Notes under the pieces: model-generated
What the model saw: the letters and a program-made list of their open reading frames with translations, nothing else
Databases searched by the model: none
What the model was told of the DNA's origin: nothing
DNA from: Gnetum montanum
Lineage: Eukaryota > Streptophyta > Gnetopsida > Gnetales > Gnetaceae
Assembly (NCBI GenBank): GCA_015680685.1
Contig: MNCI01025384.1
Span: 259,394-323,393, forward strand
Direction of reading: 5' to 3'
DNA length: 64,000 nucleotides
Program-made: the position numbers and the translations under genes
Shown here: positions 22,137-34,313 of the stretch, in pieces
How positions within the stretch are numbered: position 1 is the first letter of the stretch
How the letters are laid out: every line of letters starts with the position of its first letter

Positions 22137-23770
22137 TCTTGCAGAATAGCAACCACTCCCAAAAATCTTTGGGAACATTGCAACCTTCTTGCTATGCTAG
22201 GAGGAAGGCAAGGGGGCAATAGTACTGGTGATGTAGCACCAAGGGTAGGAGACAATAGTAGAGATGATCACTAACAAAATTGCCAAAACACTTAATGCAC
22301 ATGTGCCATTTGTACCAGACATCACTCCACTCAAAGATGTGCAGATGTTTACAGGGATCATAAGCAATAGAATAAGTGTAGCACAACATGAAGAACTGTT
22401 GGAACAACTAGTGGGAATAGGGCAACTGCTTCCAAATGTCTTTGATCTTTTGAATAATATTATTGTAACCTAGTCAAAGCTGCTAGAAGCAAGGGGCAAA
22501 AACATCATTTTGGAAGGGCGACTTGAAGCAACCAAGATGAATGAATGCTTGGCTATTGAAGTTGCTAAATTAAGAGCCCAAATTACTGACCCTACATTTC
22601 TCAACCTAACATTGACAAGAGATGAAGCTCTTGAACAACTTCACAATCGAATAAAAGGGGTTGAGGGTGTGATGGAGATGGTGGTGTTTTATCGATCCTT
22701 GGTAGGGGCTACTTAGCACAAGATTCAGAAGGCCTTGGATTAGACCCACTAAGAGAACGTGCAACGGACCATAGAGTACCATCACTTGCAAAATGTTGAT
22801 GAGCATAAACAACAGTTAATTAACTTTATCCATCAATAGTAGAAGCAACTGGCCAAAGAGAACATAAAGCTAAGGAGATTAACAACTAAAAATTACAAAC
22901 ATCTCCATGGAGGAGGTCTATGCCCTTCATAAAAAAATTGTAATTGAAGTAGCTTCCTAGAAATTAGAGGCTCTCATATTTGAGAGAGTCAAGGATCATT
23001 ATAGAGATTAGGTCGATCTATAGGAAGAATGAAAAGCACATCTAGTTGGCAAAGGTAAAGGTAAATGAAACCCTCCAACAACTCTAGTAAGGAAGAGAAG
23101 TTTAACAACCTATCATTGATGGGATAGATGCCTACAATAAGGTAGACATCTACATGAAGGAGTTACAGATTGAGGAGATGAAAGAATACATGGAGCTTGC
23201 CAATCTCTGATATGTAAATCTAGATGTGTTAACTACCAGATGGCCATAGTCAGAACTAGAGAAGTAGGTGGTCAGCTCATACTTGTTGTACGAGGTTGAG
23301 TTGAAGCATCACAAGGACACTAAGTAAATGTTTATAGTGGCGAACACTAAACTCAAATTTTTTAAGGACAAATACATTGATCATAGATCTACTATCAAGA
23401 ACCTAGCCAGAAGGATGAATGACTAAAAGGAGCTATAGAATGCAGTAAAGGTGTTTGATGTCGAATGTAAACAATTCACTACCTAGTTTATCAACATTAA
23501 GGAGTTATTGCTAGTAATGCCCTATTTGTAGGATATCCCCATTCTAGCCCACATTGGTGATGCTGCATGGACTGTGAATGAGCCTTGGAGTATGGAGGAG
23601 AAGATGAAAGCATTACTGGATTCCTTTCATCTTCCATCATAGATTTCAGCCACAGTAGATAGCCACAACCACCTCAACCATCACACTTTCTCAAAGCCAA
23701 CGAAGGTCCTTCAGAACCTCAAGAACCTCCACCACCTGGGACTATATGATCTTCTCAATTGCCTTCATGC
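22137..23770 (+). pseudogene. ORF3 of element A, C-terminal part (coiled coil)
   Basis: This resumes the frame cut at 10161. The open stretches 22264-22473 and 22510-22716 contain HEELLEQLVGIGQLLPNVFD and LEGRLEATKMNECLAIEVAK. They align with HEDVLDRLLQIGQ and the following helix of B's ORF3. The heptad-like pattern and many Glu/Lys/Leu suggest a coiled coil. A weaker tail runs to about 23770 (ending LPS and HHTFSKPTKV). Stops are frequent. Nothing in the sequence names its function. Confidence 0.62.
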
Positions 23771-23970
23771 CATCAAAGGATGTGCTATCTAGTTTTGTAT
23801 AGTCATGTCATAATGTTCAATTTTGTGTCATAAACACCACAATTTTTATAATGTTGTTGATTTGTACACTTGGGCACTTAGTTTTGTCAAGTTACTTTGT
23901 TATGTCAAGAGTCAGTTAATAATGTCATACTTTTCCAATTTTTTAAAGGGACTTAAAGATGAGTTTTCAT

Positions 23971-23985
23971 TCAATTGTGGGGGTA
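23971..23985 (+). other. Polypurine tract, element A
   Basis: The bases ttgtgggggta lie directly before the LTR start TGATGA at 23986, after gatgagttttcattcaa, which also precedes the tract in B. Confidence 0.75.
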
Positions 23986-24916
23986 TGATGAATCGTCATT
24001 TTTTTGTGTCAATAGGACCCCATCAATGTAGCCCCATTTACGTGGCGTTGCCCTGTCAACGGGGCTACATCGATGTGGCATTTTTTGCATCTATGGGGCC
24101 TTGTCGACGTAGCGTAGTAATAAAATCTATAAATACATGTTTATAACAATGTTTATGGGAGACATGTTATAGTTGTAGTAGAGCTCTTATAGTTTGATCA
24201 TTTGAAAGTTAGAATATTTCTTCGAGTGCCTACAGTAGGAGTCAAAAAGTGTATGGATCTTTATTTGAGCACTGTTGTACTTGAACCACACTAGTGTGAA
24301 TGATAATAAAGATGAGCCTTTTGATCAAACTTTGCAGCACTTATAATAGATTAATGATTTATTTATGCATTTATTATTTTCATTGATTATGTAATTAATT
24401 AAGCCAGATTAGACTTCAAGTGATTAGTTAATTAATTAAGCTAAATAAATTAAACACATAAGTATGACTACTTTGAGCATAAACATGTATTCGCTTGGTA
24501 ACCCTAGCAACGTTATTACTTGGTTTGCCTAGTAGCATAGTACTTGGTAATCCCAGTAGTGGATATGTGGGTTTAGGACATGTACAAATAGTGGGATTAG
24601 ATATTGATGTTAGGACTAGTTAGAGATTACTTAACTACTTAAATTAAATTAGTTATTAAATTACTTCATTTCTCTACTTTAAGCACTAGGAACATAAAAC
24701 ATAAAAAAATAAAAAACATATGCCTTGATTACACTTAACCATACCTTTGTACATCACAAGTGTAATTGGGAAGACAATGAATGAATGTTAGGGCAAGGTT
24801 CACTTCTTAGAAGACTAGTGTACTGGAAGACATAGAGTTCGTAGTATTTGATTGGATTGTGCGTGAACGCTTGGTGATTCATATGGTTGAGTGTAGGGGT
24901 ATGCCACCACTCATCA
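23986..24916 (+). repeat. 3' LTR of element A
   Basis: It starts tgatgaatcgtc and ends caccactcatca. U3 has CpG-rich palindromic words: atcgat, gtcgac, and gccctgtcaacggggc as a worn form of the 5' LTR inverted repeat. TATAAATA is at 24128-24135, and the CTTGGTAA-type repeats are at about 24494-24565. Confidence 0.9.
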
Positions 24917-26648
24917 AGATCCATGTTTAAAATGTACAATAACTAGATAATTTGTGTCAATCATTGCACAAATATTCAGTAGGATATTCTTAAGATTTGA
25001 TTTTATATTCAAGCCTAGAAACTAAAGTTTACATGGGTAGGATTCGTACTTTATTATTTCTATCACATACATATGAAGCTCAATGAAGGCCAAATTTACA
25101 AATTTGATTTTGGAGGACTCCTTACACTATTGGTGAACAAATTCTATAATAAGAAATTACCTACTCAATTGCAAATGCATATGCTAATTCTTGTTTTGCT
25201 AACAAAGAAAGGGGTTACAAAATTGAATGATAAAATAAAGGTAATGATTTAAAAATATCAGTTGTAACCATAGAAGAGAACATGACCATAGTCACATTAG
25301 GCACCCAAATGATCATGAGAAGGACATCTAAGCACATCATGCCTACTATTCCATTAGGTAACAGTTAGTTAAAGAAGCCCAAAGCCATAATTGTTATTCA
25401 TAAGAATAAAATAGAGAAAGAGAGGGAAATAATTCTTTAGGAAAAACAACAATAACTTGATGATGAGTTCTTTCTTGTTCTACCTCCTAATTATGCTCAA
25501 AATTTATATCTTAAGTCATTTATAACATACAAATTTTTTATGTTGTTGCCTACACAAAAAATCATCAAGTTATGAATATACAAAATTATATGTGTAACAT
25601 ACTTGTGTCAACTTAATATTTATTAATACTTGTAAGTCGATTAGGACAGAAAATTATTTGCCTCATATAAGGATTCCATATTCTTATGAATGGAATAATA
25701 GTAAGAGCTTTTGGAAATAATTGGTTAAGCAATGAAGTGATGATGCAGATGGAATAATTAATAAGGAAGTACAATATTGGCTAAATTCTAGGGAACAAAA
25801 TTTCTTAAATAATCATGGGCTTGTAATAGTAAGCGTGTATTTATATGTGCAATCCATGATGAATTTTTAAACATTTAGATAAGTAGAATACTTCAATGAT
25901 GGTAACTATGCAAATGCTATTATGAAGTTATCAATTATTGAGAAAGAAGAGAAAGACTAAAGTACCATGCTATAAACTCATATTAGTAAATATGATAAAC
26001 TGGAGAAGGATTTCAAAAAGTTTGCACAAACTGTGCAGCAATACAAGGCATATCTTAGGCCCATGTTACACTTATGGGATTGAAGACAAAGACATCAAAC
26101 TATGCCTATTGATTCAAAGAAGGAAATTACGAAGATGAGGAAGAAATATTAACAAGAATTAGAAGAAACTAAGGATAAAAATTATTAATTAAAGTAAGAT
26201 GTAAAGGATCTTCATAACACAAATAAAAAACTTGTAGGCAAGCATCAAGCATTACAAGTAAACATCTAGGCAGTGAAGGAACATATGCATGAAAAAAATA
26301 CATTGATAGAAAAATATTACCTAAAATTAAATACAAAAGAAGGTGAAGTTGTTGCCTATCAATAGAGAATTACATAGTCATGATGGGAAATGTAGCTCTT
26401 AAAGGCATCCATGAATCAGCAACAACTAGAGGTTCTACTACTACTTGCTTCAAAGATGTCAATGGATGTTGTCATTGTTGAAGGTATCCAACATACTATT
26501 GATCATCCTCTTTCTTTTGCATGATCATCTACTGTTGTTCCTATTGAGGTATAGTCCTGGCTCGTTGAATCATCACTTGTATTCCTCCCTCACATCTTCT
26601 ATTATTATTAAAATGGAATCCACCTTGACAGTTCCACAAATTGACATC
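24917..26648 (+). pseudogene. Internal segment 2 of element F, decayed ORF with coiled coil
   Basis: Plus-strand frames can be followed with stops and shifts. The part from about 25970 to 26350 reads SKYDKLEKDFKKFAQTVQQ, then KKYxQELEETKDKNY and KHQALQV: Lys/Glu/Leu-rich and coiled-coil-like. The layout recalls the ORF3 coiled coils of A and B, but no homology is clear. About 25260-25560 has another open-looking stretch. The segment is cut at 26653 by element D. Confidence 0.4.
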
Positions 26649-26653
26649 CCATG
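26649..26653 (+). repeat. Target-site duplication of D, left copy (ccatg)
   Basis: The pentamer ccatg precedes the LTR start TGTTATCACA at 26654 and recurs at 50665-50669 after the 3' LTR. Confidence 0.88.
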
Positions 26654-28426
26654 TGTTATCACATTTAGGCCATTGAATGGAATAGGCTTGCATGATAAAA
26701 TTGGTTAAAGAGTTTTTTTAGGTGCTCTATTGATATTTGTAGTTATCTATGAATACTTTGGAGAAGTGTTGTGAGCATAAGGATGAGGTTATGGAAGAAG
26801 GAAAATCATTGTACTCTTACCAAAGATTACAAGCAAGACTTGAGAAAATCAATCACAAAAGCAATTTTAAATATTGCAATATTGAAGACAAGGGCACCAA
26901 AGTATCAAATAATTTTATATGGAATGCCTTACAACAAGCTTAAGTTCATTAGAGTAAATCAGAGCAAGTATCTACTTTTTAGATTTTAATCCATGAATGG
27001 AAGGAAGCCATATTTAAAAAACAAATCAAATGCAACAACTAGTGTAATAGTAGCACAACTAAATTGGTGAGAATTGGCCATTGAAAGTTGTATGTTCAAA
27101 CAATCTTTATTAGTTTTCTGCAACTACAAAATAAGGGTACTCGTAAGGGCAATTTGTCAAACACTTGAGATGCCCCATGCATTTGAAATATATCAATCAG
27201 CATGCCCATCTTCAAAATACAAAGAAATCAAAAAATCAAGAATAGCCATTGAATTCATAACAACAGATAAAAGAAAAAAAACACAAGACAAGTATCAAGA
27301 ATATGTCAAGATTTTGCTATCGGTTGTGCTTGGATTGTTACTAACACAGTAACTATAATAGACATCACTGAACAAGTAAGGTCAAATGGTTTAAGAGCTC
27401 ATATTAGCACCTACATACAAATTAAGAAGAAGAAATGCAGGAAGGAAGCCCTGAGAGTATTGTTTAAAAATTTTGGGGACCAAAATTTGGGTTATCATAA
27501 TCCTAAATTACGTTCGCACTACACTGATGCATCAAAAAAAAATATTTCCTTGTATAAAATCCATGGCACCTAGTGAATAAAAAGATTCAAGCCTAGGAAG
27601 ATATGTAGGGCACTGAAAGAACCATAAATTTCTACAAAAGAAAACACAAGAATTAGGTGGAAAAATGGAGTGCATGACATGCGAGGAAACAAGCACTAAA
27701 GTAACAAAGATAGAAAAACAACACAGTGTGGAGAGCCCATTAAAAAAAAAGTAGGTACACTACAACCGTAGCTATGGAGACTATAAAAAAAAACTAATCA
27801 TGGAAGACAGGGGCATCATTATAAAAATCCAATGGTAGTAGCTCAGGATTGCAACAACTGCTCATTTTTTTGAGTGTGGCACATGGAAGTGTAACTAGAT
27901 GCGACGACAGGGTATTGCTTTGCAGAGATCTCTGGTCGCAGGGGACGTGCTAGGTGTTGATTACAATGGTAGTTTTGAATGAGGGTTTCTTATGGCCTGG
28001 TGAAACATGCAGGGCATGGTCTATTCACTATTGACGATGACAGAGATTTTGGATGCAAAGGTTTAGGCAAAATATTTTTTTTGGGAATATGATGCACTGC
28101 TTTGACGCGGTTAAAACCATATAATATTTTACCATTTGAAAAATTTGTGTGAGGGGTTATTGATGGATGGGACACTTATCAATTATGATAAATATTTCCT
28201 AAAATTTGTGATGATCTTCATGATATGGCTTCAAAGGACATCTTTGACCACCATACCTAATTTGTCTATGGAGGTCATGATTAAACTACCTTAAAGATTA
28301 TAATCACCAGATACTTGGGTTTATTTTCTATACGGGTTTAAACTTTCTATGGAAGTTGCAACTACTTATAAAAATATATATGTAATTTGAGAAAATACAT
28401 GCCAATGTTAGCATGGTTTTCTCCAA

Positions 28427-28544
28427 ACTTGTTAGGCAAGTAATGTCTTCCTAACTTGTTGGGCAAGTTGTAACCTCCTAACTTGATGAACAAGTTATGC
28501 ATGATATTTTGTAAAGCCTAAATACCTATGGAGCACTATAAAAA
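28427..28544 (+). promoter_or_regulatory. ACTTG-N5-CAAGT triple repeat and TATA box, D 5' LTR
   Basis: Three 15-base inverted repeats, ACTTGTTAGGCAAGT (28427), ACTTGTTGGGCAAGT (28454) and ACTTGATGAACAAGT (28481), are spaced 27 bp apart. TATAAAAA follows at 28537-28544. The 3' LTR has one good unit (49394-49408) and a worn second before TATAAAAA at 49477-49484. Confidence 0.6.
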
Positions 28545-29062
28545 GGCTTTAGAAGGTAGCTAGAAGGGGTTTTTAGGGGGAGGCAAAGAAAAAAAAGCAA
28601 ATAAAGAAGACATTTTGAAGATTACTTGTTAGATGGCTTGCTAAAGACACCATTTTAGCCACTTTGTTTTAATCCTGTGAGTTATATCCTTCCCATTTTG
28701 TTTAAAGTGCTTAACTAGTGATTTATATAGTATCATGCTTGGCATTTAAAATTGAGATTTTTAGATTAATCTTATAGTTCTTGTTGCGTGATAGTAGTTT
28801 CCTTTTGAAATCTGCCATAGAAGAGCTTATGTTAAAAAGCCTTAAGAGCGATTTATTAATGAAATTTATTATTATGCAACGTTTAAGAACTTCTATTAGG
28901 ATTATTGTAAGAAAGCCTCTGTAGTAGACTTGTTTTTGAGTAATCAATAGTGAAGAGGGTTCAGAAAATCTTTGGTATTTTGATAGGACTGAAATAGGTT
29001 CTTTATTTATAAAGTGAGTCTCGTAGTATTTCAATCAAAAATTGTCAAATCTTTTGAAGGTT

Positions 29063-29849
29063 NNNNNNNNNNNNNNNNNNNNNNNNNNNNNNNNNNNNNN
29101 NNNNNNNNNNNNNNNNNNNNNNNNNNNNNNNNNNNNNNNNNNNNNNNNNNNNNNNNNNNNNNNNNNNNNNNNNNNNNNNNNNNNNNNNNNNNNNNNNNNN
29201 NNNNNNNNNNNNNNNNNNNNNNNNNNNNNNNNNNNNNNNNNNNNNNNNNNNNNNNNNNNNNNNNNNNNNNNNNNNNNNNNNNNNNNNNNNNNNNNNNNNN
29301 NNNNNNNNNNNNNNNNNNNNNNNNNNNNNNNNNNNNNNNNNNNNNNNNNNNNNNNNNNNNNNNNNNNNNNNNNNNNNNNNNNNNNNNNNNNNNNNNNNNN
29401 NNNNNNNNNNNNNNNNNNNNNNNNNNNNNNNNNNNNNNNNNNNNNNNNNNNNNNNNNNNNNNNNNNNNNNNNNNNNNNNNNNNNNNNNNNNNNNNNNNNN
29501 NNNNNNNNNNNNNNNNNNNNNNNNNNNNNNNNNNNNNNNNNNNNNNNNNNNNNNNNNNNNNNNNNNNNNNNNNNNNNNNNNNNNNNNNNNNNNNNNNNNN
29601 NNNNNNNNNNNNNNNNNNNNNNNNNNNNNNNNNNNNNNNNNNNNNNNNNNNNNNNNNNNNNNNNNNNNNNNNNNNNNNNNNNNNNNNNNNNNNNNNNNNN
29701 NNNNNNNNNNNNNNNNNNNNNNNNNNNNNNNNNNNNNNNNNNNNNNNNNNNNNNNNNNNNNNNNNNNNNNNNNNNNNNNNNNNNNNNNNNNNNNNNNNNN
29801 NNNNNNNNNNNNNNNNNNNNNNNNNNNNNNNNNNNNNNNNNNNNNNNNN
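29063..29849. other. Assembly gap (787 N)
   Basis: Run of N inside the LTR inserted in D's 5' LTR; the 3' LTR shows the uninterrupted sequence here. Confidence 1.
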
Positions 29850-29983
29850 CCTCTTATTTATAGAAATGGTGGCGGGATGCGATATCGCGTACATGATATC
29901 GCAGGAGAAGACACGATATCGCATGTGATGCGATATCGCGGCGGCCACGATATCGCGGGCCCAGTGCATGTCGCGTCTCATCA
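29850..29983 (-). repeat. Start of an LTR (K), minus strand, inserted in D's 5' LTR
   Basis: Read on the minus strand it begins TGATGAGACGCGACATGC, has five GATATCGC-type words (several as the palindrome GCGATATCGC), and reaches TATAAATA (29855-29862 on the plus strand) just before the N gap. The empty site is seen in D's 3' LTR, where acaac at 50022-50026 corresponds to 29984-29988. The start and TATA layout match B's LTR, but the motifs are more G/C-rich. The rest of K lies in the gap. Confidence 0.7.
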
Positions 29984-30628
29984 ACAACTATTATCTAGCC
30001 AAAATAGATTCTTGTACATAGTAGTTTATGTAGTAATTTTTGGTAGCATAGTAGGATTTGTCTTGAAGAAATTGCTTCTTTGAGCCTAGAAAGTTTGAAC
30101 AATTCGTAGATAATGAATTTGGGATAGCTTAATTGCGAAGTGTTTCCTCATATCAATTATCTTGTCTAAATATTTGAGATTGTACACAAATCTACTTTGT
30201 TTTCTTTTTTTCTAAGTCCATTGAATCTTGCTCTCTTTCTAGTTTTCTTGTGGAATTTTTCTATCTCTTTGGGGAAAATTAGGAGTATATTAGCAGCATT
30301 ATGCTCAAATGTTTTTGCAAAATTTTATTTGTTACAAGTAGGGATTAAAAGGACTGCATAGACTAGGTGATAAGACAAAATAGGAATTTCCACCAATTTA
30401 TAGTATTTGACAAATTTTGGTCGAATCTCTTTATGATAGCCATTTATAGTTTTTTGATTCAACCCAACCATTTCAACATTCACAACAACAAACACATACT
30501 CATGTTTAACCATTGAGTCTATTTGGAGGTATCTAGGCCTTAGTGTTGCATAAGACTAGCAAGCACCTAAACCCTATTCGAGGATACTCATTAACAATCA
30601 TGTTCCAAATGGTTCCCAACAGTTCTTT

Positions 30629-30645
30629 TGGTGCGAGAAGGAAGG
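30629..30645 (+). other. Primer-binding site of element D (tRNA-Leu-like)
   Basis: TGGTGCGAGAAGGAAGG lies seven bases after the LTR end. From memory, the complement of a plant tRNA-Leu 3' end begins TGGTGTCAGAAGTGGG; ten of the first twelve bases agree. The tRNA assignment is tentative. Confidence 0.5.
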
Positions 30646-30746
30646 CTGAAAATTTATACTCAAAGTTAATAAGCCTAATTATTCTAGGACATCAATAGTT
30701 CTTCGTTACTAGAAAGGCTTAAGAAATTCAACACTATTTTCAGTTC

Positions 30747-32100
30747 ATGACCAATAAGATTGATAGTTTGGAAGGTTTCAAAGATTCAATAAAATTTCTT
30801 GATTATAAGAGTGATTCTTCATTAGGAGAAGAACAAAATAAGGTTTTTAAATTTGGAACAAGTAGTGGAGTGAAAACTAGAAGATCACCCATTATATCTG
30901 GTTTATCGGTCTATAAGAGAAGGTCTAGAAAGTTTAACAATTGAACTATCCAAAGGAATAAGATGGCAAATGCTTGGCAAAGAATCACACCATTAGGATT
31001 TCAAAATTATAATGATATTCCTAAGGTAGTTTATAAATATTTTCCTGAGCCTTTCATTCTTGGAAAATCTTACTTAGCTGAAGAATACAATCACATGTTT
31101 GAGTTAGCTTTAGCTCATGAAAATATTCAACATCAAGATCAAGCTTGTAGGTTGTTTGTATCAAATTTAAAGGATATGGCTCAAATTTGATATTCAAACT
31201 TACCAAGTAATAGTATTACAAGTTGGGATGATGTGAAGAATCTTTTCTTAGCCTTGTTTGGTAATCAATGAGATCAAAAGCAACTATATTATGAGCTAAT
31301 ACAAGCTAAGTAAGGAGTTAAAGAGTCAATTAGAGATTTCAATATTAAATTTCAACGAATTTGTGGACTCTTTTAAAGACAATATAGACCATTAGATGAA
31401 ATGCTTAAAGAAAATTATCTAAAACCTATCAATCCTAACACTTCAATTTGGTTAAGAACTCTAGACTTAACTACACTAAATGACTACTTTAGTGAAGCTA
31501 TACAGTTAGAAAAATAATTAAAGTTGAATCATAAAGAAAATATTGCAACTCAAAAAAGAGAAGAGAAGGTTGCAATTCTAATGCAAGATTTTTTCTCAAT
31601 TGAAAGCTTTACCATGTCCATCTCATGTTAAGATAGAGCAAGAACCTAAAGAAAAAGAATCTAAAAAAGGATAATTAATGAGATATATGTCCAACAAAAT
31701 AGTGAAGGTCGAAAAAGCTTTGGTTAAAGTTAAGGTCAAGGAAGAAAGGAAACATAGAAAACATAAATATCACGACACTAAGTTAGTAGAAGATGAGGAT
31801 GATAGTGACCTTGTTGTGTCTAAATTCCTTGATATTGAATCTATTAATGAGATATATAGTGTTCATTATGCAAGTAAATCTTCTAGTAGTGGATCTAGCG
31901 ATACTTCTTATCTATCAAGTTTCAAAGAAATGTTTTCAGATGAAGAATGTAATAACAATGAGGAAAATGAATATAGTCTCTGATCAAAAGAAAGACTAAC
32001 TACTTCTAGACCTCTAAATGTTATTACTGATCCATCTACTAAGAGAAAGGCATTTGATCCAAATAGAAGAGATAAAAATAAAGGTAAAGATGATCAAGTA
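30747..32100 (+). pseudogene. gag of element D (broken)
   Basis: The open stretches 30747-30944, 30963-31190 and 31678-31983 belong to one decayed frame set. The middle part has the capsid-like WDDVKNLFLALFGNQ and LDEMLKENYLKP, typical of the retrotransposon gag domain (about 31210-31500). The C-terminal part is Lys-rich, then Ser/Asp/Glu-rich (SKSSSSGSSDTSYLSS). No zinc knuckle is seen. Stops fall where Gln or Arg would fit. Confidence 0.65.
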
Positions 32101-32369
32101 GAATGAAGCACTTCAAATTAGTATTTTAATAAATGGATAAAGAAACCAAGCTTTATTGGTGATGGAGAATATGATTTGATTGAAGACCTGAAACATGTGA
32201 AGGCCAATATTAGTTTTTATTAATTACTTCAAATAGGATATCAACAAAGAAAGGCTTTAGAGTTTATTAAAGGCAAAAGGAGAGTTAGAGAATTAGAGTT
32301 AAGTTATGTGTCTAATAATGATGAGAAATTAAAGGCCTCTTATGACTATATTCTTAATAAGGAAGCACC

Positions 32370-32775
32370 TCCTTTTCTTTTGACAATGAAGTTAAAGGAT
32401 AAATAGTTGCATAATTGTTTGGTTGATTCTAAAGCCACATCTACAATAATGGCATTATCTATATGTAAGAGACTTGGTTTGATTCCTGAAAAATCAAATA
32501 AAAAGATTGTTCAAGTGGATAAGAGTAGAGTGAAGATTGTGGGTTAATTACCAAATGTTCTATTGGAAATTGCTTCTGAACCCCATCTCAAAAGTAGAGT
32601 AACTATTCAAGTGGTAGATACACCAGATTCATATAGTCTCTTATTATGTAGAAGTTGGAGAAAAAATTTCTTTGGTTACATATCTATAGATTATTCACAT
32701 ATTTGGCTACCTTGGAAAGGAGAGCCCAATCAAATATATGTGTATAGTGAACCTTTGATGATCGATAGTATTACT
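32370..32775 (+). pseudogene. Protease region of element D (broken)
   Basis: The active-site region reads CLVDSKATSTIM at about 32418-32455, where family members have D-S/T-G-A, so the Gly is replaced. It is followed by LLLCRSWRKNFFGYISIDYS and WLPWKGEPNQIYVYSEP, a block that I recall directly after the protease in Tat-type pol proteins. A stop lies at 32548. Confidence 0.68.
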
Positions 32776-32875
32776 TCAGATGGAAAAAGTAAAAGTGTTG
32801 AAACAAGAGCACATGAATCTAGAATTTGTACACTTCAAGAAACATATACTTTTGAGAAAGAGGGTTCCAAAGATG

Positions 32876-33300
32876 AGGATAAATGGGAGTTATGCTTTGA
32901 TGGTTCATGTAATTCAAAAGGTGTAAGGGTCGAAATAGTTTTATTAAGGAATGACTCACCAAAAATTCTAAAAGCAATTCACCTATCTTTCCCATGTACT
33001 AACAACAAAGATAAATATGAAGCTTTATGTATTGGTATTAGAATAGCTCTAGATAAAGGGATCAAAGTAATCACTATAAAGGGAGACTTAAGATTAGTTC
33101 GCAAACAAGTTAAGGATACATGTATAGTAAAAAGCTCATTCTTAAGACCTTATAAGCAAGTTATCTATAAGATGTTAGATTAGTTTCAAAACTCCCAAAT
33201 AGAGCATATAAGTAGAGGAGAGAATCTTATAGTAGATGACATGGAAAAAGTAGCTTCAACATTAGACATGCAAAAAATAGAGGGTTACAAGCATGTAATA
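32876..33300 (+). pseudogene. Archaeal-type RNase H of element D, upstream of RT
   Basis: Four acidic positions of the RNase H fold can be placed: FDGSCNSKGV (Asp, about 32896), NNKDKYEALCIG (Glu), IKGDLRLVRKQV (Asp) and SRGENLIVDDMEKVAS (Asp, about 33210-33257). This NNxxxYEAL and GDxxLV wording belongs to the extra archaeal-type RNase H of Tat elements, not to the gypsy RNase H. Here it precedes RT; E is inserted about 50-90 bp downstream. The RNase H would remove RNA from RNA/DNA hybrids. One stop at 33181 breaks the frame. Confidence 0.75.
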
Positions 33301-33347
33301 ATTGAAGAAGAACATCAACCATCAGTACCAAATAATATAAAACATTT

Positions 33348-33352
33348 ACAAG
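33348..33352 (+). repeat. Target-site duplication of E, left copy (acaag)
   Basis: The pentamer acaag abuts the worn LTR end ggatgagtgg. The same acaag follows the right LTR at 43482-43486, and D's coding frame resumes there. Confidence 0.9.
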
Positions 33353-34313
33353 GGATGAGTGGCGAGGTACCCCTACGCTCAACCATATGAATACAAACGT
33401 TTCACGCATGATCTGGTTGAATTCTAATGACTAAGTGCTTATGTGCCCTTGTGAAACAAGGATGGGTTGGTTGATCATTGTCTTCCCAAGCTTACTTGTA
33501 TGTCATGATTGTATGGTTAAGTAAGCTTGAGGCATATAAGTTTTATAGTTTTTATATTTTTATGTCCTGCACTAGTAGGGAAGGAAAGAGGTAACTAAGT
33601 GACTAATTTAACTTAACTACTCATTAACTAAGTTCTAACTAATCCTAACACCAACATCTATTCCCAGTTGCTATGCACATCCTAAACAAATGCAACACTA
33701 CTGGGATTACCAAACGCTAATCGTTACTAGGTTATCAAGCATTACACACATGCTCAAAGTGGTCGTGCTTGTATAATTTAACAATTTGCTTAATTAATCA
33801 AAATGAATTGTTGTGCTAATAACAGAAATGTAAAGTGCATAAAATAAAATAAAATAAAATAAATGCATAAGAAAATAAAATAAAAGAAATGCATAAGAAA
33901 ACAAATCATAAGTGCTACAAGGATGAATTAAAGAGCTTGTCTTTATTGCCATACACAAGGTGTGCTTAGGTACAAAATGCTCGAATAAAGATCCATCCAC
34001 ACTTAGACCTCCTGCTATGGGCACTTGGAAAATACTCTAACTTTCAAACAGACTACAAGAGTTTTCCTACTTGACTACTAAAAGACTTCTTTTTCAATTG
34101 TGCACCTGGGCACTGTATTTATAGGCTTGGAAGCAACTACTCTAATAATTAGAGTAACCGCTCTGATAATTAGAATAACTACTAAAGTAACCTCTAGAGT
34201 AACCTCTCTAATAATTAGAATAACTCCTAGAGTAACTGCTAGAGTAACCACTCTAATAATTAAAATAACTGCTAGAGTAACCAGTCTAATAATTAGAGTA
34301 AATGCTCTTATCA
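33353..34313 (-). repeat. 3' LTR of element E
   Basis: On the plus strand it starts ggatgagtgg (TGATGA with one change) and ends cttatca. It matches 42561-43481. It includes a run of AAAAT repeats (about 33838-33895), TATTTATA at 34116-34123 (TATAAATA on the coding strand) and the AGAGTAAC/CTCTAAT repeat array at 34135-34310. Confidence 0.92.
34135..34313 (-). promoter_or_regulatory. Repeat array in U3 of E 3' LTR
   Basis: Degenerate units built from ctctaataattagag (perfect palindrome, arms CTCTAAT/ATTAGAG around one base) and ctagagtaacc recur about every 15-35 bp over 175 bp, between the TATA box and the LTR start. Long open frames seen here on both strands are only the effect of the repeat. 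Confidence 0.65.

Larger units (their letters stand above)
1506..24916 (+). mobile_element. Element A: Athila-like Ty3/gypsy retrotransposon, split by element B
   Basis: It is bounded by two LTRs that start TGAT and end TCATCA (1506-2459 and 23986-24916). Inside, in order, are a tRNA-Asp-type primer site, gag, protease, RT/RNase H, integrase, ORF3 and a purine tract (ttgtgggggta) just before the 3' LTR. This order and the RT/RNase H motifs are those of the OTA (Athila/Tat) clade of plant gypsy elements. Element B sits inside ORF3 at 10162-22131, so A itself is about 11.4 kb. Flanking pentamers agctt (1501-1505) and agatc (24917-24921) may be a worn target duplication. All genes carry stops, so A is dead, and it is older than B. 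Confidence 0.85.
26654..30621 (+). repeat. 5' LTR of element D (with inserted LTR K and N gap)
   Basis: It matches 47533-50664 over its whole length. U3 runs from 26654 to the promoter at 28427-28544. The downstream part (28700-30621) includes gataggactgaaatag and the terminal gcaagcacctaaaccctat. It is longer than the 3' LTR because another LTR (K) and a 787-base gap interrupt it at about 29063-29983. Open frames within (26749-27352) are short, and I see no evidence that they are genes. Confidence 0.88.

Noticed and set aside
26749-27352. Host or accessory genes in the D LTR (three open frames)
   Set aside because: They are short, overlap in different frames, show no homology and are not kept in the other LTR.
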